DNA from: Trichoplusia ni
Lineage: Eukaryota; Arthropoda; Insecta; Lepidoptera; Noctuidae
NCBI RefSeq assembly: GCF_003590095.1
Contig: NC_039480.1
Coordinates: 8,719,328 to 8,783,327, forward strand
Length of the DNA: 64,000 bases
Direction: 5' to 3'
Part shown: positions 37,401-50,073 of the stretch, piece by piece
Layout: every line of letters begins with the position of its first letter
How positions within the stretch are numbered: the stretch's first letter is position 1
Position numbers and translations under genes: made by a program
The notes under the pieces: model-generated
What the model was told of the DNA's origin: nothing
The model's input: the letters and a program-made list of their open reading frames with translations, nothing else
Databases searched by the model: none

Positions 37401-40400
37401 TTGGATAGATGATAATAAATGGGATAGTTTCCAACCATTAAAAGTTCTCAGGTTATAAAAGTGTTATAAACGAGCTACCACGACAAATATTTGGAAACCA
37501 TAAATCTGGTCTTATTGTCTGCTTAATAACTTTTACATTTACATCGTTCATAACAAATTGTCTGCTGAATATTGAGTAAATTAAGTTTTTATTAAAAGAG
37601 AAAATTTCTACCAAATAAGTTGTTTTTAATGAACAAATTCACTTTACGACTGCCAAATAAAATACATTCTGTATTTCACCTTCCAGGGATAGCTAAAAGT
37701 AACTCAGGCAAATATTTGTTTTATCAAAGTGGTTATGGTAAACAAATGACTGTGTTATGCATATCTTATTTAATTTTGATCTCAAGACCAAAGTAACAGC
37801 CTAAAAAAGATAGACTCAACAGATTATAAAGTTCAAAGAGTAGAATAAAAATAGATAACGGCTTAGTTTTTGCAATAACCCAAAAAGTAAGGCGTCTAGC
37901 CAGTTACCGGCAGAATCTAGATTACAAAAAAAGCTTGAATTCACGCGAGCCGCGATCAAATTGCAATTTTCCGTTTTTTATTATAATTGTTTTGTTCATT
38001 ATCGATTGAATTCACCTTCACGCTTATAACGTGTGAGAGAAAGGAGATCGTACTGTAATCGAGGTACCTAGTTATGTAACACAGATTATAAAGATATTCT
38101 ATTCGTTGCATATCTTTCCCGGAACTAAGTATTTACGGCCAGAGTGTGCGGAGTGACGTAAGGGTCCGGTGTTGGCCGAATGAAAAGCAAAGGCGGTAAT
38201 TGCACAGATTATACATGCCAGTGATTAGGCAGTGCGTGGCCGGTAGTTTGGTACACAAACCATAGAATCATTTCGTTTTCACATCGTATGACAAATGAAT
38301 CAGTCGTGTGAAATACGTTTGTTTTTTCCAAGAATACAATGATCAAGCACGTAATACAGACATTTTGTCGGTTAAAGACATTGTTCTAAACTTTTAATTT
38401 TTGGACGTAAATATTTCCATTTTATTGTAGCACAATTAGATAGTTGAACACAACCGCGTAGTAAACAGTCAATATTAAATAAAACGTAAAACTACGAACC
38501 ATAGTAAATGCAATATTATCGATGATTTTCCACTTCAATTTAGATACACTATAACAAAACTAATAACACGCTTTGACTATGTAATCGACTTGAAAGGAGA
38601 AGTTCATAGCTATTTTGTTTACTTTTTAAAACTAAACCATAATTCGACTGCTAGATACAAATTGACAATAGGGATGGTAAATGCTTGTGAGATCCACATA
38701 TGTATATGAGGGCCATAATGACAAAAAATATACATAAGTTTGTTGAAATCGTTTTAAAAACTACTTTACAATTAAATAAACAAATGGAAAATATATCTGC
38801 AGCTATTCACATCACACAATAAAGTACGGTTTATTATGATCTAAGAATTACATCTAAGTCATATAAATCCTTTACGATCTATTCTTCATAGATAAACAAA
38901 CATATACCTAAATAAATTCAATATCTATTATTCTAAGATTCAATAAATCGATCAAAAGGCTTACTGCATAGCCAGCAGCGATATTGATTTAAGCGTAGTC
39001 CAAATCAAGATGTGTGTGTAAACCGATTTGAAGGTTAAGGATAAGACAACAATCGCCTTAAATAAAGAAAACTTGGGACTGTTTTATATCATTTCGAAAA
39101 CGGGGAAAATTGTGTGATTTAAGAGGTCTATGTATTATTCTTTCATTCGACCTTCATATCTCATTTAATTACAGTCCTATCATCTTTATTTCTTTTTCTT
39201 TGGACGAAATTTAATTATTACGTCAGATTTAATTCGTACCGCAATAACACCGAAACGTTTAATTTAGTCGATCTTTTTATTAAGATCATCTTAAGGACAA
39301 AAACAATTACTAAGAAAAATACGATCACGTGAAAAGAAAGAATGTAGTCTTAAATACAACGGTGCACCGAACTTCTCCGAACGAGATTAATACCTTAGAA
39401 ATACTCGATCTAGTTTTAAAACTGTTTAATTTTACCTGCACACATACATCAGTGTTGAAACACAACAAATCCACGATGCAAAATTGCAAATTCCTGTAAC
39501 TTGTTAGCTGGAAACGTTTCGATAAGCGCGTCGACTGTCGGGTCAGCCATCAATGGAAACGTATGTTTTATGGTCAACGACATAATACAAAGAACTCGAG
39601 ATTAGATATGAAAATAACAAAAAAACTACATAAAGCAACAATAAAAAGGTAGATGTACACCTAACAGAGGTAGACCTAACATACCTATTTATTAAGGTTT
39701 GATCTATCCCAAACAATTTCTGTATTTGTAAATCATGTTGCCAATTTCCAGAAAATCCGTGAACCATATTTAGTCCTACAATATATTGCCAGCTTGAAAC
39801 AGATTTTTCCTCTCCCATACATAATCTAGTTTCGATCAAGATTTACGGCTTTACTTTGCTGGAAACATTTTAAAAACATTTATAATATATAGTGAGACGT
39901 ACAAACGCATTCCATTTTTCTGTTTTGTACAAGTCTTCCGGCGCTGTTTTGTTTATATTTTACATCTCGCTCGAATTAATGTCTTAGAGGAAACGCAAAG
40001 TCGTAAGTACGCTAGGAGTGCTGCACGGAATATTAACATATTCAAGATTTTTTACTGCGTTGCAGGTATGAGTCAGGTAAGGAATTCGTGCTCGAAAATC
40101 CGCAGAATTTTACTCATGTTTTAAAATATTTGACTAAGTTTTACACTTTGTTATTTGATATGTCAAGCTAGTGATTTAGAGGACAGAATATAAACAAACT
40201 GTGTACCAATTGTACCATGTTTGCTAAAGCACATGTTATTGTTGCGTTTAATAAGGTCATTAGTGCAGATGCACACAACACCTACGTTCTGTCTGTAAAT
40301 GGGTCTATAGCATTTATCAAGCCCAGATTTGGATGTTAATAACATAGGTAATAGTGTGTTTACTTTAAAGGAATGAAATATAAAAATTGCTCTCAATAAT

Positions 40401-43400
40401 CGATGACGCATAGATCTCCTTTAAAATATATAATATTTATTTTGATAAAAACAGTTTAAATTAAAAGATAATACACCACAAAACGTGTAGTGTTTATTTT
40501 CACATGAATTTGCTAAACCGATCTAAATAAGTATTATTTTTTCGTGGGACCAAATTTGTGTTACCCTGCTCAAACAGTAAACCTACTTTTAAAGAAGGGT
40601 AGATATACATAAATACAAAAAAAACAAGTAGTCGCTTTAGTCCTGAACCATCAATTACAAGGCCCAAAACAACAAACCAAAGATAACAAAACGGGAGCAT
40701 TTTATTTAGAGTCCATTAACAAGTCTATTGCGTTATAAACACACGTCATAATTAAACCCTTCGAACAAAGGTTTACTATTTCACACTATTACATAGCACA
40801 CGAACGAACAAAAACGAACATACCCATCACTATTTGATCTAGATAAGACCTATCATGTTAATGAAATCAATTTATCGCAAGTGATTATGAAAACACTTGT
40901 GTTAGCAAATAGTTTTATTACACCGTACAATAGTGAATCATTGCCTTAAAGAAAAGAAAAAAAAAGGAATGACGTCTGCGCCTTGTTCCGTCAGAGGCAG
41001 CATCAATTGCCTTTTTTTGTATTCACAGATGTGTTCTACCAGATTTAAAAGCACTGGTTTAAAAAAAAGCGAATATGAATAATACGGTTACTGAAATCTG
41101 TAACTAATGCGACAATCAATCATTCGGTTTTTTAACTTTATATTTACATTCCGGACGTTGTAGGCCTACCACCATCGCTTACTTTTGCAGTTAAAAAAGC
41201 AAAACAGCGCCGTAACGTAAGAGTCGGGATGTTCCCTCTCATTTAAGTAAGGGCAGTAGGCACCCAGTTACTATCAATATGACAATTTAGAAAATCCCAC
41301 ATAATATATTTTCTAACTAGTCAACATACTTGCTATCACAAATCGTACAAGCCACGTAAGAATGTATGCGTGACGGGTACTTGTGTAATCATTATGAGAA
41401 ATTATTACCAATACATATAGCATATGATGATACCGATACCTAACTTATAAACATCGTGTAATATAAATATGTGATAATAGTTTCTGTTCCCAGAACATTA
41501 ATAATTATAACAATTACAATAGTTATTACCTATTTTATTTATATGGAAAATCAAAGAGAATTATCTATAGTGGAAAAAAAACACTGAATACTTCTGGTCA
41601 CCCGCAAGTCAAATGCATTAGACCATTTATACATTAGGTATGTCTTATACAATTATATCTGCGTGGGAAACAATTGGAGCAAAGTGTAGCCTGTCGACTG
41701 TTAATACATGTTTAGAAACCTGTTCCGAATGTTTGAAATTACTGCATGGGTTTGGAAGTTTGGACTGCTAAATGTTGTAACCCTGTCATCGTTAGGCTTC
41801 TGTAGGGCTTCTAGCCAGATGTTGATAATCAATATTTACGAACACGCAGCAAATGTTATGTTTTAACATATATAAGAAGAATATATATGCAGACTGGATT
41901 AACAGAGATATTGTTATTAGTTAAGAGATCTACTGGAATCAGTAGATATTATAATGATTATGGTGCGTCACAGAAAGGGTCCCATATAACCCACATCATC
42001 AAAGCACTATATTAACCCAACTTACCAACATTTCGAAATGTTGTTCAACATAATCATTAAATTAATTGAAGAAAAAAGCAATAAGAGTGCGAAACGTCCA
42101 TATGCAGACAGTTTAAAATCGCATCGATCACGCAAGTCAACGCGCGGTCAGACAAGTCCGTTTCAATTAGCGCTGAACTACGAACAGAAACGTCGTAAAT
42201 GAAGACAGAAATTAAATCGGTAATCTTGAATTAGCTGTAAGAGCCTTGCTGCGTCGGTATAGACAACCCTACTAACGATTATTGATTTCTTACAAGATAA
42301 AACACTATCAGGATAAAGTTCTGATTAATTCCGGATGAGGGGAGCCCCTTATCGGATTTTCCAAGGTACATTTTATTAAATTCCCAGCAAAATCTATTCA
42401 GTCACGCGATAACCATGCGAAAACGGAGGATATTAGAAATGAAATAAAGGCTGCGTGGTTCGCGACAGTAACAAACTTTTCTGTTCCCATGGATGTCGAA
42501 AAGGAAAATTATAATAAACATGCCATGTTTTTATAAGCTATCGATTTGTTCGCTCTGTCCGGTAAATATGGAAACATTTGCATGTATCTTCGCGGCAGTT
42601 AATAAACAACGTTTGTTAGAAATCAATAATACTTTACTGATGGTTCCAATATTAGAACGAGTAAAATATTAACTTGACTTATAGCGGCTCTGGAATACCG
42701 TGCATTACCGGAAAAGTGGAGCATAGTGGGTCGAGGGGCTCGAGGCATCCTCGCACCGGGAGCGACGCGAGCCTCTTGTGCAATACCAATAACTGAGACG
42801 CATGCCAAACATAAGAAAACTGATATTGGCATTTATATAGGTCAATCGGCCAAACTAATGTCCAGGAAGAAACGTTTACAGCTAGAATGATTTACATGCA
42901 AAGTCAAAAGACAAATAACGTTAAGTAAACACAAAGCTAAACCAAGAAACGGTTTGGATAGTTAAATATTTCGCAATATGCGACACGAGCAGTTTATGGT
43001 AGGTGTTCTGGTATGTAGGTCGACAAGCGATGCGTCGGTGACGACTGTGAATGCGAAAATGACGCCAATGACAGGGAAAGCACGACCAGGATGTAATGGC
43101 TCCGATTACTTAATTGTTGGAAGAAATTACCTATACGTCGAGCGTCGTCTTTCATACTACAAACGGTATATCTTTTAGATCATACCCAATTCTTATTCGT
43201 GATAGAAACTGAAGCGGTTGATAATTTTGGCAGTGCCTCTTAAAGTAAGAAGGTTATGTACATTTTCAGATTGATATTCTATAAAGACGGCTAAAGAATG
43301 TTTAACTAGTCAGTTTAACTAACAGCTACAAACACCTGATTTTACTACGAATAGAACTGTAGCTAAACAAATCTGTAAGTGTTTGGCATTAGGTGGAATT

Positions 43401-46400
43401 GTTTTGATACGTATCTTTCCACTATTGAAAGTCAATGAGTGATAACAAAAAGAAAATACTTGAAACCTGTGTCTCATTAATTAGTGCAGTATTTACCTGG
43501 GATACATTAAGCATCTGATACATTTCTCAGCTTTTATTGAGCCAACATACTAAGAAGGTTGTCCACTTCATATCAAGGTGTAAAAAGGTTATGTTCATAA
43601 ACCACTCGTGTTTGAAAATGGAAAGTAAAAATGTTTGCTAACGTCAATCGATTCTCGGAATTTGCGTGATAATAAGCAATAAGGGAAATAGGTCATGCCC
43701 CTGTCGAACTTAGGACGATTTCAATTACAATTTTCTATCATAATTATCTAGAATATGGGCTTGAACTTTTTCTAGATCATTAAACGAATACTAGCACCTA
43801 ATAATGACATAAAAATTTATTCTTTAGGAAATAATAAGCACGTGTATGCTAATCGATAATAGCCATGATATTTTTCTAGTTTTAAAATAAAAATATGAAC
43901 GATTATACTAATTAAGTTTTATTTTACCGCTTATATAACTATCATTTGCATTCTGGCATTATCATTTCACATCCTTCCCACACAATCGTAACCAAGATTG
44001 GTACTAATAGATGTTTAATGAGATTACAACATTTATAGAAAGAATCTAACAAACAGACATAGTGTAAGATATGCGTTGGATAACGGTAAGGTACTTTGAG
44101 TTATTCAAAAAGCAATATATTTTACTAATATTTCTTCTTATACGTAGGCGCTCGTTGAGGCTTTTGTGAATTTGACAACAAAAGTTAAACTTTAATTTTT
44201 CTTGTTATTTACACATGAACGATTGTTCTAAGTGTGTCTGGCAGCGAAAAAATCGCAACGAAACCTAAATTTTCCTACAAAAAGTCTTTATAACGTAAAG
44301 TTATAATGCGAGATAATTAGAAGTTGGTATTAAAATATATAAATACTTATAAGTCATAACATACGAGTACGAACGCGTGTGAAGAACACGGTCCGCAGAG
44401 ACCAGCATGACGCAATCAAGCCATGACTAATCTAATGAGATAAGGAATTACAATTATTTTATTTATGCCCGACCTAAGTAAGACTCTTAAGGAATAAATT
44501 CGTTTCTTTAGATGGTCAAATGAACTCAAATGGACCGTTTGATATATCGAGCAGTTTTATTTTTATGGCATAATTATGTATTTATGTGTACGCCAAGAGT
44601 TAACTGTCGTCATTAATATAATAAAATAATAATATGTATAGTTTGAACTTTGCCCCTAATTAATAACTTGAAGATGGTTGTGTTTTGTATAATATTATAT
44701 TGTGGTCTACTTTTGTGTTATCAACATTTTTATGATTCGGATATCCGAATCGTTATCATTGTTTTTTTCTTGTGGATTCAACCGTGTTTATTTTAATTCA
44801 ATAAATTACATGTTTTAATTTTGATTAGGAATGTTTATGAACTGCTTTTAATCAATTTGAAGATATTACATATAGGGAATACAGAAAAAGTCGCAAACTT
44901 ATAGATGTTGTTATAAAAATGATTATCTTTTCGTTAATAAGAACCTGCGTCACATAATTCTCAAGGAGCTTAAATATTAAACTGATGTTTTCAAAAGTGC
45001 AGTTGTCGATCCAGTTACATAAAATTGAGCAGTTTTTATAAGAGGCGATGTTATGAAACAGAATCAATCTTGTTTCCACAAAATGCCAACAGCCCGCCAT
45101 ACCTCAATTAATCGCAATCTTATTCGACCCTAAACACGCACAGCTTTCATGGTACCAACTAAAACCTGCTTTCAATATACCTAAGGGCATAAATCGATTC
45201 TGAGCGAATGCCGAAAGACAAAAAACGTTCGAACCGGTTCAAAACTAAATTAAGTTCATTGAGTGACAGGTTATCTCCATAATACACGAGAACTGATCGA
45301 CTGACCCTTAAGAAACATGACGCTGGACTTCATTTTTGTAGCAATGGTAACTGTAAATGGTAAAAAACGTAAATTATTACGTAGCTTGTAAGTAATGTGC
45401 CGACAAGGAAGCAGGGCAATTGAACGTCGGTCGTGAAACAAAAAACGACTATGCTAATCTTCCTTCAAATGATATTAGCACATGTTTTAATTGGAAACCC
45501 ATTCTAACTGTACTATACATTAGAGGTTCTTGGACTCATCATTATCATTTCGAGAAGCAACATAGGAACAAAGCGATGCGGCGACAAAGTATAACGCCGA
45601 CTAACTCGGTATAAAGCCGGAAAAGATGATTCAAATGTTAAATGAGAATAATAAAAAGGCTTTAAACAAAGTGTTCGCTTCACAAAGATTTTATACGTAC
45701 GCAGTGTACAGCCAGCGAAATATGTCAGACAGCACCAAACAGGTTTTACATAATTACGTTTAAAACTCATTCACTTATCTGTAGTAACTAGTAACTATAA
45801 AAAGCAATAAAATTGGAGTTTGTAGTATTTTATTTATGTAATACTAGTAGCGGTAGGGTATCGTAGCATCTTTTATGTTCCGTTGAACATCATGTAACGA
45901 ATAACATGACAGCTATTTAGTCTGTGCTAATAAAATGGAAATATAAGTGCCAACACCAATGTTTTTATCAGATGGCGATGTGTAGATATAAAAACTTTAT
46001 GTAATGCAAAAAACTGCAGAGCCTTGGCGCGCTGCAAAGTTCAGAAAAACCAGTATCTGTTTGCCTGCCTATACAATCTGGAAGCGAGATGCTTAGCGCG
46101 CGCTTTTTCTTAATTCGGAGAAGTTACGCATAGCTCAGTACTTGTTAGCTTGTTGCCATCGATCAACGATACACGTTTAGGAAGGAGTTAGATACCTATT
46201 AGATATCCCTTAGTGAGAACTGTTTTTTATCACGATTCTTGATGATTTAAAGGATTTGGGTGTAAAGAACTTTCGTTAATGAAGTTCTGAACATTTTCGC
46301 TTGTTATTTAAGAAGCTTAATTAGTTTTTATGCTGTAAATACTCTTCCCACGACAAATAAATAGAGATGTGGTTTACCAAAAACAAGGCATTTTACAAGT

Positions 46401-48539
46401 TAGACTCTCTCTAAAATCTCGCGAACTCCTCAGTCAGGTTGTAGTTGATTACTTAATGGAAAGCACTAAGGTGACATGTCCTCAAAGTAGCCTTACTATG
46501 CAAAATAAGCAAAAAAATCAAATGTTTTGATGATGAATCATGAACAAAAGCAATGAAAGTGTGCTGTGTTGCATTGTTATGAAAAACAAAGAAACTCAGA
46601 GCTCTATTTACATGTTTAGTGATGTGACAAAAGTCTTCAATTCATGGTTAAATTAGGCATAATGCAAAAGTAAGTTTGTTTGAATATTTATGGTACAATT
46701 ACACAATAAATTTACCTGTATTTTGGTAAAGACAGGCACTTAGAGCTGTGGTATAGGCATGAGAATGTAATGTTCTTTTTTAGCTTATTTTAAAACCCTC
46801 ACAAATATTGTAGTGTACCAAAATCTTAATAATCTTAAGGCAAAGACACTTTAACACTGTAGTTAGAAAATGAAGGCATATAATATATCAATACCTTGTT
46901 TTCATTTATCTGATACTGGTAATAAATTAATGAACCAAGTGAATGAAGACAGACCAACATAAAGCCTTATTTCCAATTAAAACAGGTCCTTTATAATGTA
47001 ACAAACATCACACACAATGCATGCTGTGATGCTTAATACATAATACATATTGCAGGTGTAAAACAATGAATAAACTGTACAAATTGACTGGCATTACAAT
47101 AGTGAAGTAATTAATATTCTCTCCGTCACTTGATCAGTTGCCAAACTTGATGGGCCTAATACAGTGTGTGTCATTTCACTTTCAAAGTGAGGTATCATAT
47201 TCTATATTATAATATTTCAATAAGAGCTGTGAGAAAAAAAAGTTGGCATCTTGTAACTACTCCAAGATGTTATTAACTTTTTAAAAGTAAATGCAAACCA
47301 TCCTGTAAAATAAATATCATAAGCCTTATCACTTTTCTGTATTTAGACTAGGACAATGACTAATAATACTTAGAATACTTGTACAAGTTTTATAAGGGAA
47401 TAAACCTTCACAAGGCACTAGAATGCGCATTAATTTGTGGACTGAATTCCACTTCCAAATAAAAACATGTATAAAGAACAAGTAAACCAAAACTAGTAAA
47501 ATGTATTAGCATAAAAACTAAAGCAATGCTAAAAAACCAGTCTGGCCAAATATGAAATAACTAAACACAAATGTAAACAAATTACTCAAACAACAAAAAA
47601 ATGAGGAAAAATACCAAGATATCTATTTAGTGCAGGTAAATCGCTTCCTGTAGTACCTGGCACATACAAGATGAAATTTTGGTCAATGAGCAAAACAAAC
47701 CATAGAATATTCAATGATAAAGTAATACAGACAAAGGCTGAAGGGCCCTGCCTTTAAATAATTCTTGATTAATTAATAACAAAGACTTATTATTATATCA
47801 TGACCATATTTTCAATATGACAAATAGAAAAAAAACAATCAACTAATAATAACAATATTGTTATCAGAGCAGAGATAAATTGAGTGTCAATTGATCACAT
47901 ATTAATGTTTTGGTTAATTTTATGATGAATCAACATCTACTTTCAGTAAAACTAAACCACATCTGGGATTTCCATCAAATAAACAAAGAAAACTTGAACC
48001 ATTGTTTACTTGGCTAACATTTGAACATTGTAACTCACCAATTGAAATTCTCTCCGCCGGTCATAGGCCCTTTTTATGGCTCTGTCTAACCACAGGGAGT
48101 GTATGTGTGGCGCGTAATGCACGAACAGTCGACTGTCTAACGATGAGGTACTGTTGAAGTGCAGTGCCTGCTGCCCAACGTCCAAATTTCTGGGATTCTC
48201 CCACGGTATGGCGAGCTTGTCTCTCGCGTCCACCAACACCTGTATCCCCTTCACGATATTCTGGTATATCACATGCTGGTACTCCCGCACTAGTTCCGGC
48301 TCGAACTTCACTTTGTGTATTATCCTCATCTGTTTCAGGAATGTTGACTTTCCGCTTTCACCTGCTCCGAGCAACAGCAGTTTTACCTGCCGCCTCAGTG
48401 TCTGCTTCTCCTTCTCTAGTATTCTATCTATTTCCTTGCTCCTGTAGCGCTGCTCTATCTCCTCCGGCGACAGTTTTAGGCGCAACCAACACGTAAGAGC
48501 CTCCGTACAACAGGTACATGACCACAAATCGTTGGCCAT
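31098..48539 (-). CDS. cta: G-protein alpha subunit, G12/13 class (concertina type), complete, 3 exons
   Basis: GTP-binding alpha subunit that links receptors to RhoGEF/Rho signalling at the plasma membrane; in flies this class (concertina) drives apical constriction at gastrulation. Joined exons (48,539-48,039; 36,409-36,141; 31,455-31,098) give 1,128 nt and 375 residues, close to vertebrate G-alpha-13. P-loop GAGESGKST is at residues 58-66, catalytic Arg197 and Mg-binding Thr200 in switch I (RKATKGI), switch II DVGGQR at 219-224, NKSD at 288-291, and the C-terminal NLESLMLQ is typical of the G12/13 class. There is no Gly2, so no N-myristoylation, but Cys8, Cys10 and Cys11 are likely palmitoylation sites. 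Splice phases agree at both joins. Paralogy within the class was judged by eye. Confidence 0.93.
31456..36140 (-). other. G-alpha intron 2 (4.7 kb)
   Basis: Canonical GT-AG intron. No nested gene is supported; short ORFs at about 34,084-35,019 have no family resemblance. A possible tRNA-like SINE fragment lies at 33,055-33,160. Confidence 0.8.
33055..33160 (-). mobile_element. Possible diverged SINE fragment
   Basis: GGGAATGAACCCGCGACACG followed by a GC-richer stretch resembles the reverse complement of a tRNA-type B box and SINE head. No poly(A) tail or target duplication was identified, so it remains tentative. Confidence 0.3.
36141..36409 (-). CDS. cta: G-alpha 12/13 coding exon 2
   Basis: Encodes residues 168-256 and two bases of codon 257, with switch I and switch II. 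The acceptor is CTCAATTCCAG before AGCGAC; the donor is GACAG followed by GTGAGA. Both are canonical. Confidence 0.92.
37001..37059. repeat. 59-nt imperfect hairpin inside G-alpha intron 1
   Basis: AACTGGCTTTGGGAC (37,001-37,015) pairs with GTCCCAAAGTCAGTT over 15 positions with one G-T pair. Inside, CTGCT and AGCAG add five more pairs after a 5-base bulge. This has the outline of a short miRNA-precursor stem or of a tiny foldback element; the sequence alone does not decide. Confidence 0.45.
42623..42832 (-). CDS. Candidate small secreted-peptide ORF, unconfirmed
   Basis: I do not recognise this 69-residue ORF. It opens with MPISVFLCLACVSVIGIAQ, a convincing signal-peptide shape with a likely cleavage after GIAQ or nearby, followed by an Arg- and Pro-rich stretch (RVAPGARMPRAPRPT) and then MLHFSGNARYSR. 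The coding region is GC-richer than its flanks. TATATAAATG overlaps the start codon, which is odd for a translated start. It lies in the sense orientation inside G-alpha intron 1. It may be a chance ORF, or one exon of a nested secreted-peptide gene. Confidence 0.15.
   Translation of the reverse strand: MPISVFLCLACVSVIGIAQEARVAPGARMPRAPRPTMLHFSGNARYSRAAISQVNILLVLILEPSVKYY
44734..44751. repeat. 18-bp perfect palindrome without a spacer
   Basis: GATTCGGATATCCGAATC reads the same on both strands. It could be a homodimer binding site or chance; nothing nearby decides. Confidence 0.5.
48039..48539 (-). CDS. cta: G-alpha 12/13 coding exon 1
   Basis: Encodes residues 1-167, from MANDLWSCTCC to RRREFQL, including the P-loop. 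The donor is TTG followed by GTGAGT, phase 0. The start is the first ATG of a continuous ORF whose length fits the family N-terminus. Confidence 0.92.
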
Positions 48540-49377
48540 TTTGCATGATTATCAACGCCCATAGAATAGAAAGAAACTGAGCAAAGTATGTTACACTATA
48601 TTTATAATGTTCAATCAACACACATTTTCGCAACAGCACAGCATACACACGATTTAACGACAATACATAATAAATTAAAGCATATATCCGGAATTCAGAA
48701 ATACACACGCATTCTACCCCTCCCAAACTCATTGAGAAATGAAAAACCACAGATATCAAAATATGAATTGGCTGTCAGATAATGTCTGTTCCGCGGTCCA
48801 TAAAGTTTGATTCGCAAATAGATAAAAAAAGGGATTCAGAAGTTTAAATCTCGATACTTTTCGAGATGTAAACGTTGTGTTTAAACGTTTACGTGGTTTT
48901 AATTAAGTTTAAAATCCGAAGGTCTTTAAAGGCATGCATTAAAAGTGATTTTAATTTTATACTTTCATGAAAAAATGCTCTTTCTAAAAAACGCTTATTA
49001 TGTTATTTTTAATTACTTTAATACGCACTAGTTTAACAAGTTATAAAAAGAAATTTGGAATCTAAACCTTTTCTTCGGAATAGTATTACTAAAATTAAAA
49101 TCAAAACAGCACTTAAAAATACGTTTTACGCGTATACGTAGGCGGCAAATAAATGTCAAACAGCAATGCATTTCATTCATTCGGCGAGGTTCATCAGCTG
49201 TCAAGTATTCGTTCCGCGTAGTTGTGCACGTGTTCTTTGAGCTATTTTTAAGATTCATAAGTTAAATATTAATTGTAATTGAAAAACCACACATTCGGAA
49301 AAGTATTCCTTGAACGTAATTCTTCATAGTGTCCATTTTAAAGTACACCCCTTACGATGTAAATTTTACGCGAAGCG
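48540..49377. promoter_or_regulatory. Divergent promoter region between G-alpha and the RRN3 unit
   Basis: The 838 bp between the two start codons must hold both promoters and 5' UTRs. No TATA box or DRE is evident. ATCTCG...CGAGAT and GTAAACG...CGTTTAC near 48,848-48,895 are short inverted repeats. ATG followed directly by TAA occurs at 49,358-49,363, a minimal start-stop upstream ORF if it is transcribed. Confidence 0.5.
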
Positions 49378-49665
49378 ATGTCCAAAGAAGGTTATAGTCC
49401 GGAGAAGAAAGAAGGCGATAATAAAGTTGTGCTAGAAAGATTGCAAACTTATTTGAAAGATAAGAGGACTTCTGAAGCGTTGGATCCAGGACTTGGATAC
49501 AACAAGCCGAGCACCAGCTACGAGCAACCTCCACAAAGTTTGCCGACACTCGAAGACAGTAGTAACATATTGCGTGAGGTTTTAAATCACAAGAAAGCCG
49601 AATTACTACGGCAACCAGAAATCGTAGAATACTTAAAGTCAATATCGTCAGATCTGAAGAAGTAA
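49378..49665 (+). CDS. Unrecognised 95-residue protein, upstream cistron of RRN3
   Basis: I do not recognise this protein. It begins MSKEGYSPEKKEG, is hydrophilic with many charged residues, has a Pro/Ser/Tyr-rich middle (NKPSTSYEQPPQSLP), and ends in a likely helical stretch (ILREVLNHKKAELLRQPEIV) and a Lys-rich tail. There is no signal peptide or membrane segment. Its TAA ends 2 bases before the RRN3 start, and the two are in different frames. There is no ATG in any frame between its own start and the RRN3 start, which fits a two-cistron mRNA read by leaky scanning or reinitiation. Its start context (GCGATGT, G at -3) is only moderate. The alternative is a leader with a chance long ORF. Confidence 0.6.
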   Translation: MSKEGYSPEKKEGDNKVVLERLQTYLKDKRTSEALDPGLGYNKPSTSYEQPPQSLPTLEDSSNILREVLNHKKAELLRQPEIVEYLKSISSDLKK

Positions 49666-49667
49666 AA

Positions 49668-50073
49668 ATGGCAGTGACGCCGAAAAGTGTCGCATCTTTG
49701 ATGCAAAAGACGCTTGAACGTCAGGCAGCAGTTGCGCGGATGAGATTACGGTTCACAAAGAACCAAGTAGAGCAAATATTAGTTAATTACGCTAAAAACA
49801 AAAATGCTGGACCTTATCTTGAACTGGTGAAGGTTTTGCGGGACTATCCTCTGAATGAGGACAACTTCAGGATAGTTTTTGATGACAGCCTATCATGTGT
49901 AGTGTTGTTGGGTAGGGAACTGACGCAGTTCGTGGATGTAGTGTGTAACATTGAGTGGCTGAACAGGAGCGAGGAGCTGGTGTCGCTGTACAGAACATTT
50001 GTCCTGAACTTAGTTACTGCACACACCTATCACTGCCCCCTGGTCATGATGCGGCTAGTAACACTGTTCAAAG
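49668..50073 (+). CDS. RRN3: RRN3 coding exon 1
   Basis: Encodes residues 1-135 and one base of codon 136, from MAVTPKSVASL to VTLFK. The donor is AAAG followed by GTATTT. Confidence 0.9.

Larger units (their letters stand above)
36410..48038 (-). other. G-alpha intron 1 (11.6 kb)
   Basis: Canonical GT-AG intron, AT-rich. It includes a miRNA-like hairpin at 37,001-37,059, a secretory-looking small ORF at 42,623-42,832 and an 18-bp perfect palindrome at 44,734-44,751. No nested gene is firmly supported. Confidence 0.8.

Noticed and set aside
48154..48496. Plus-strand ORFs of 97 and 110 residues
   Set aside because: Antisense to G-alpha exon 1.
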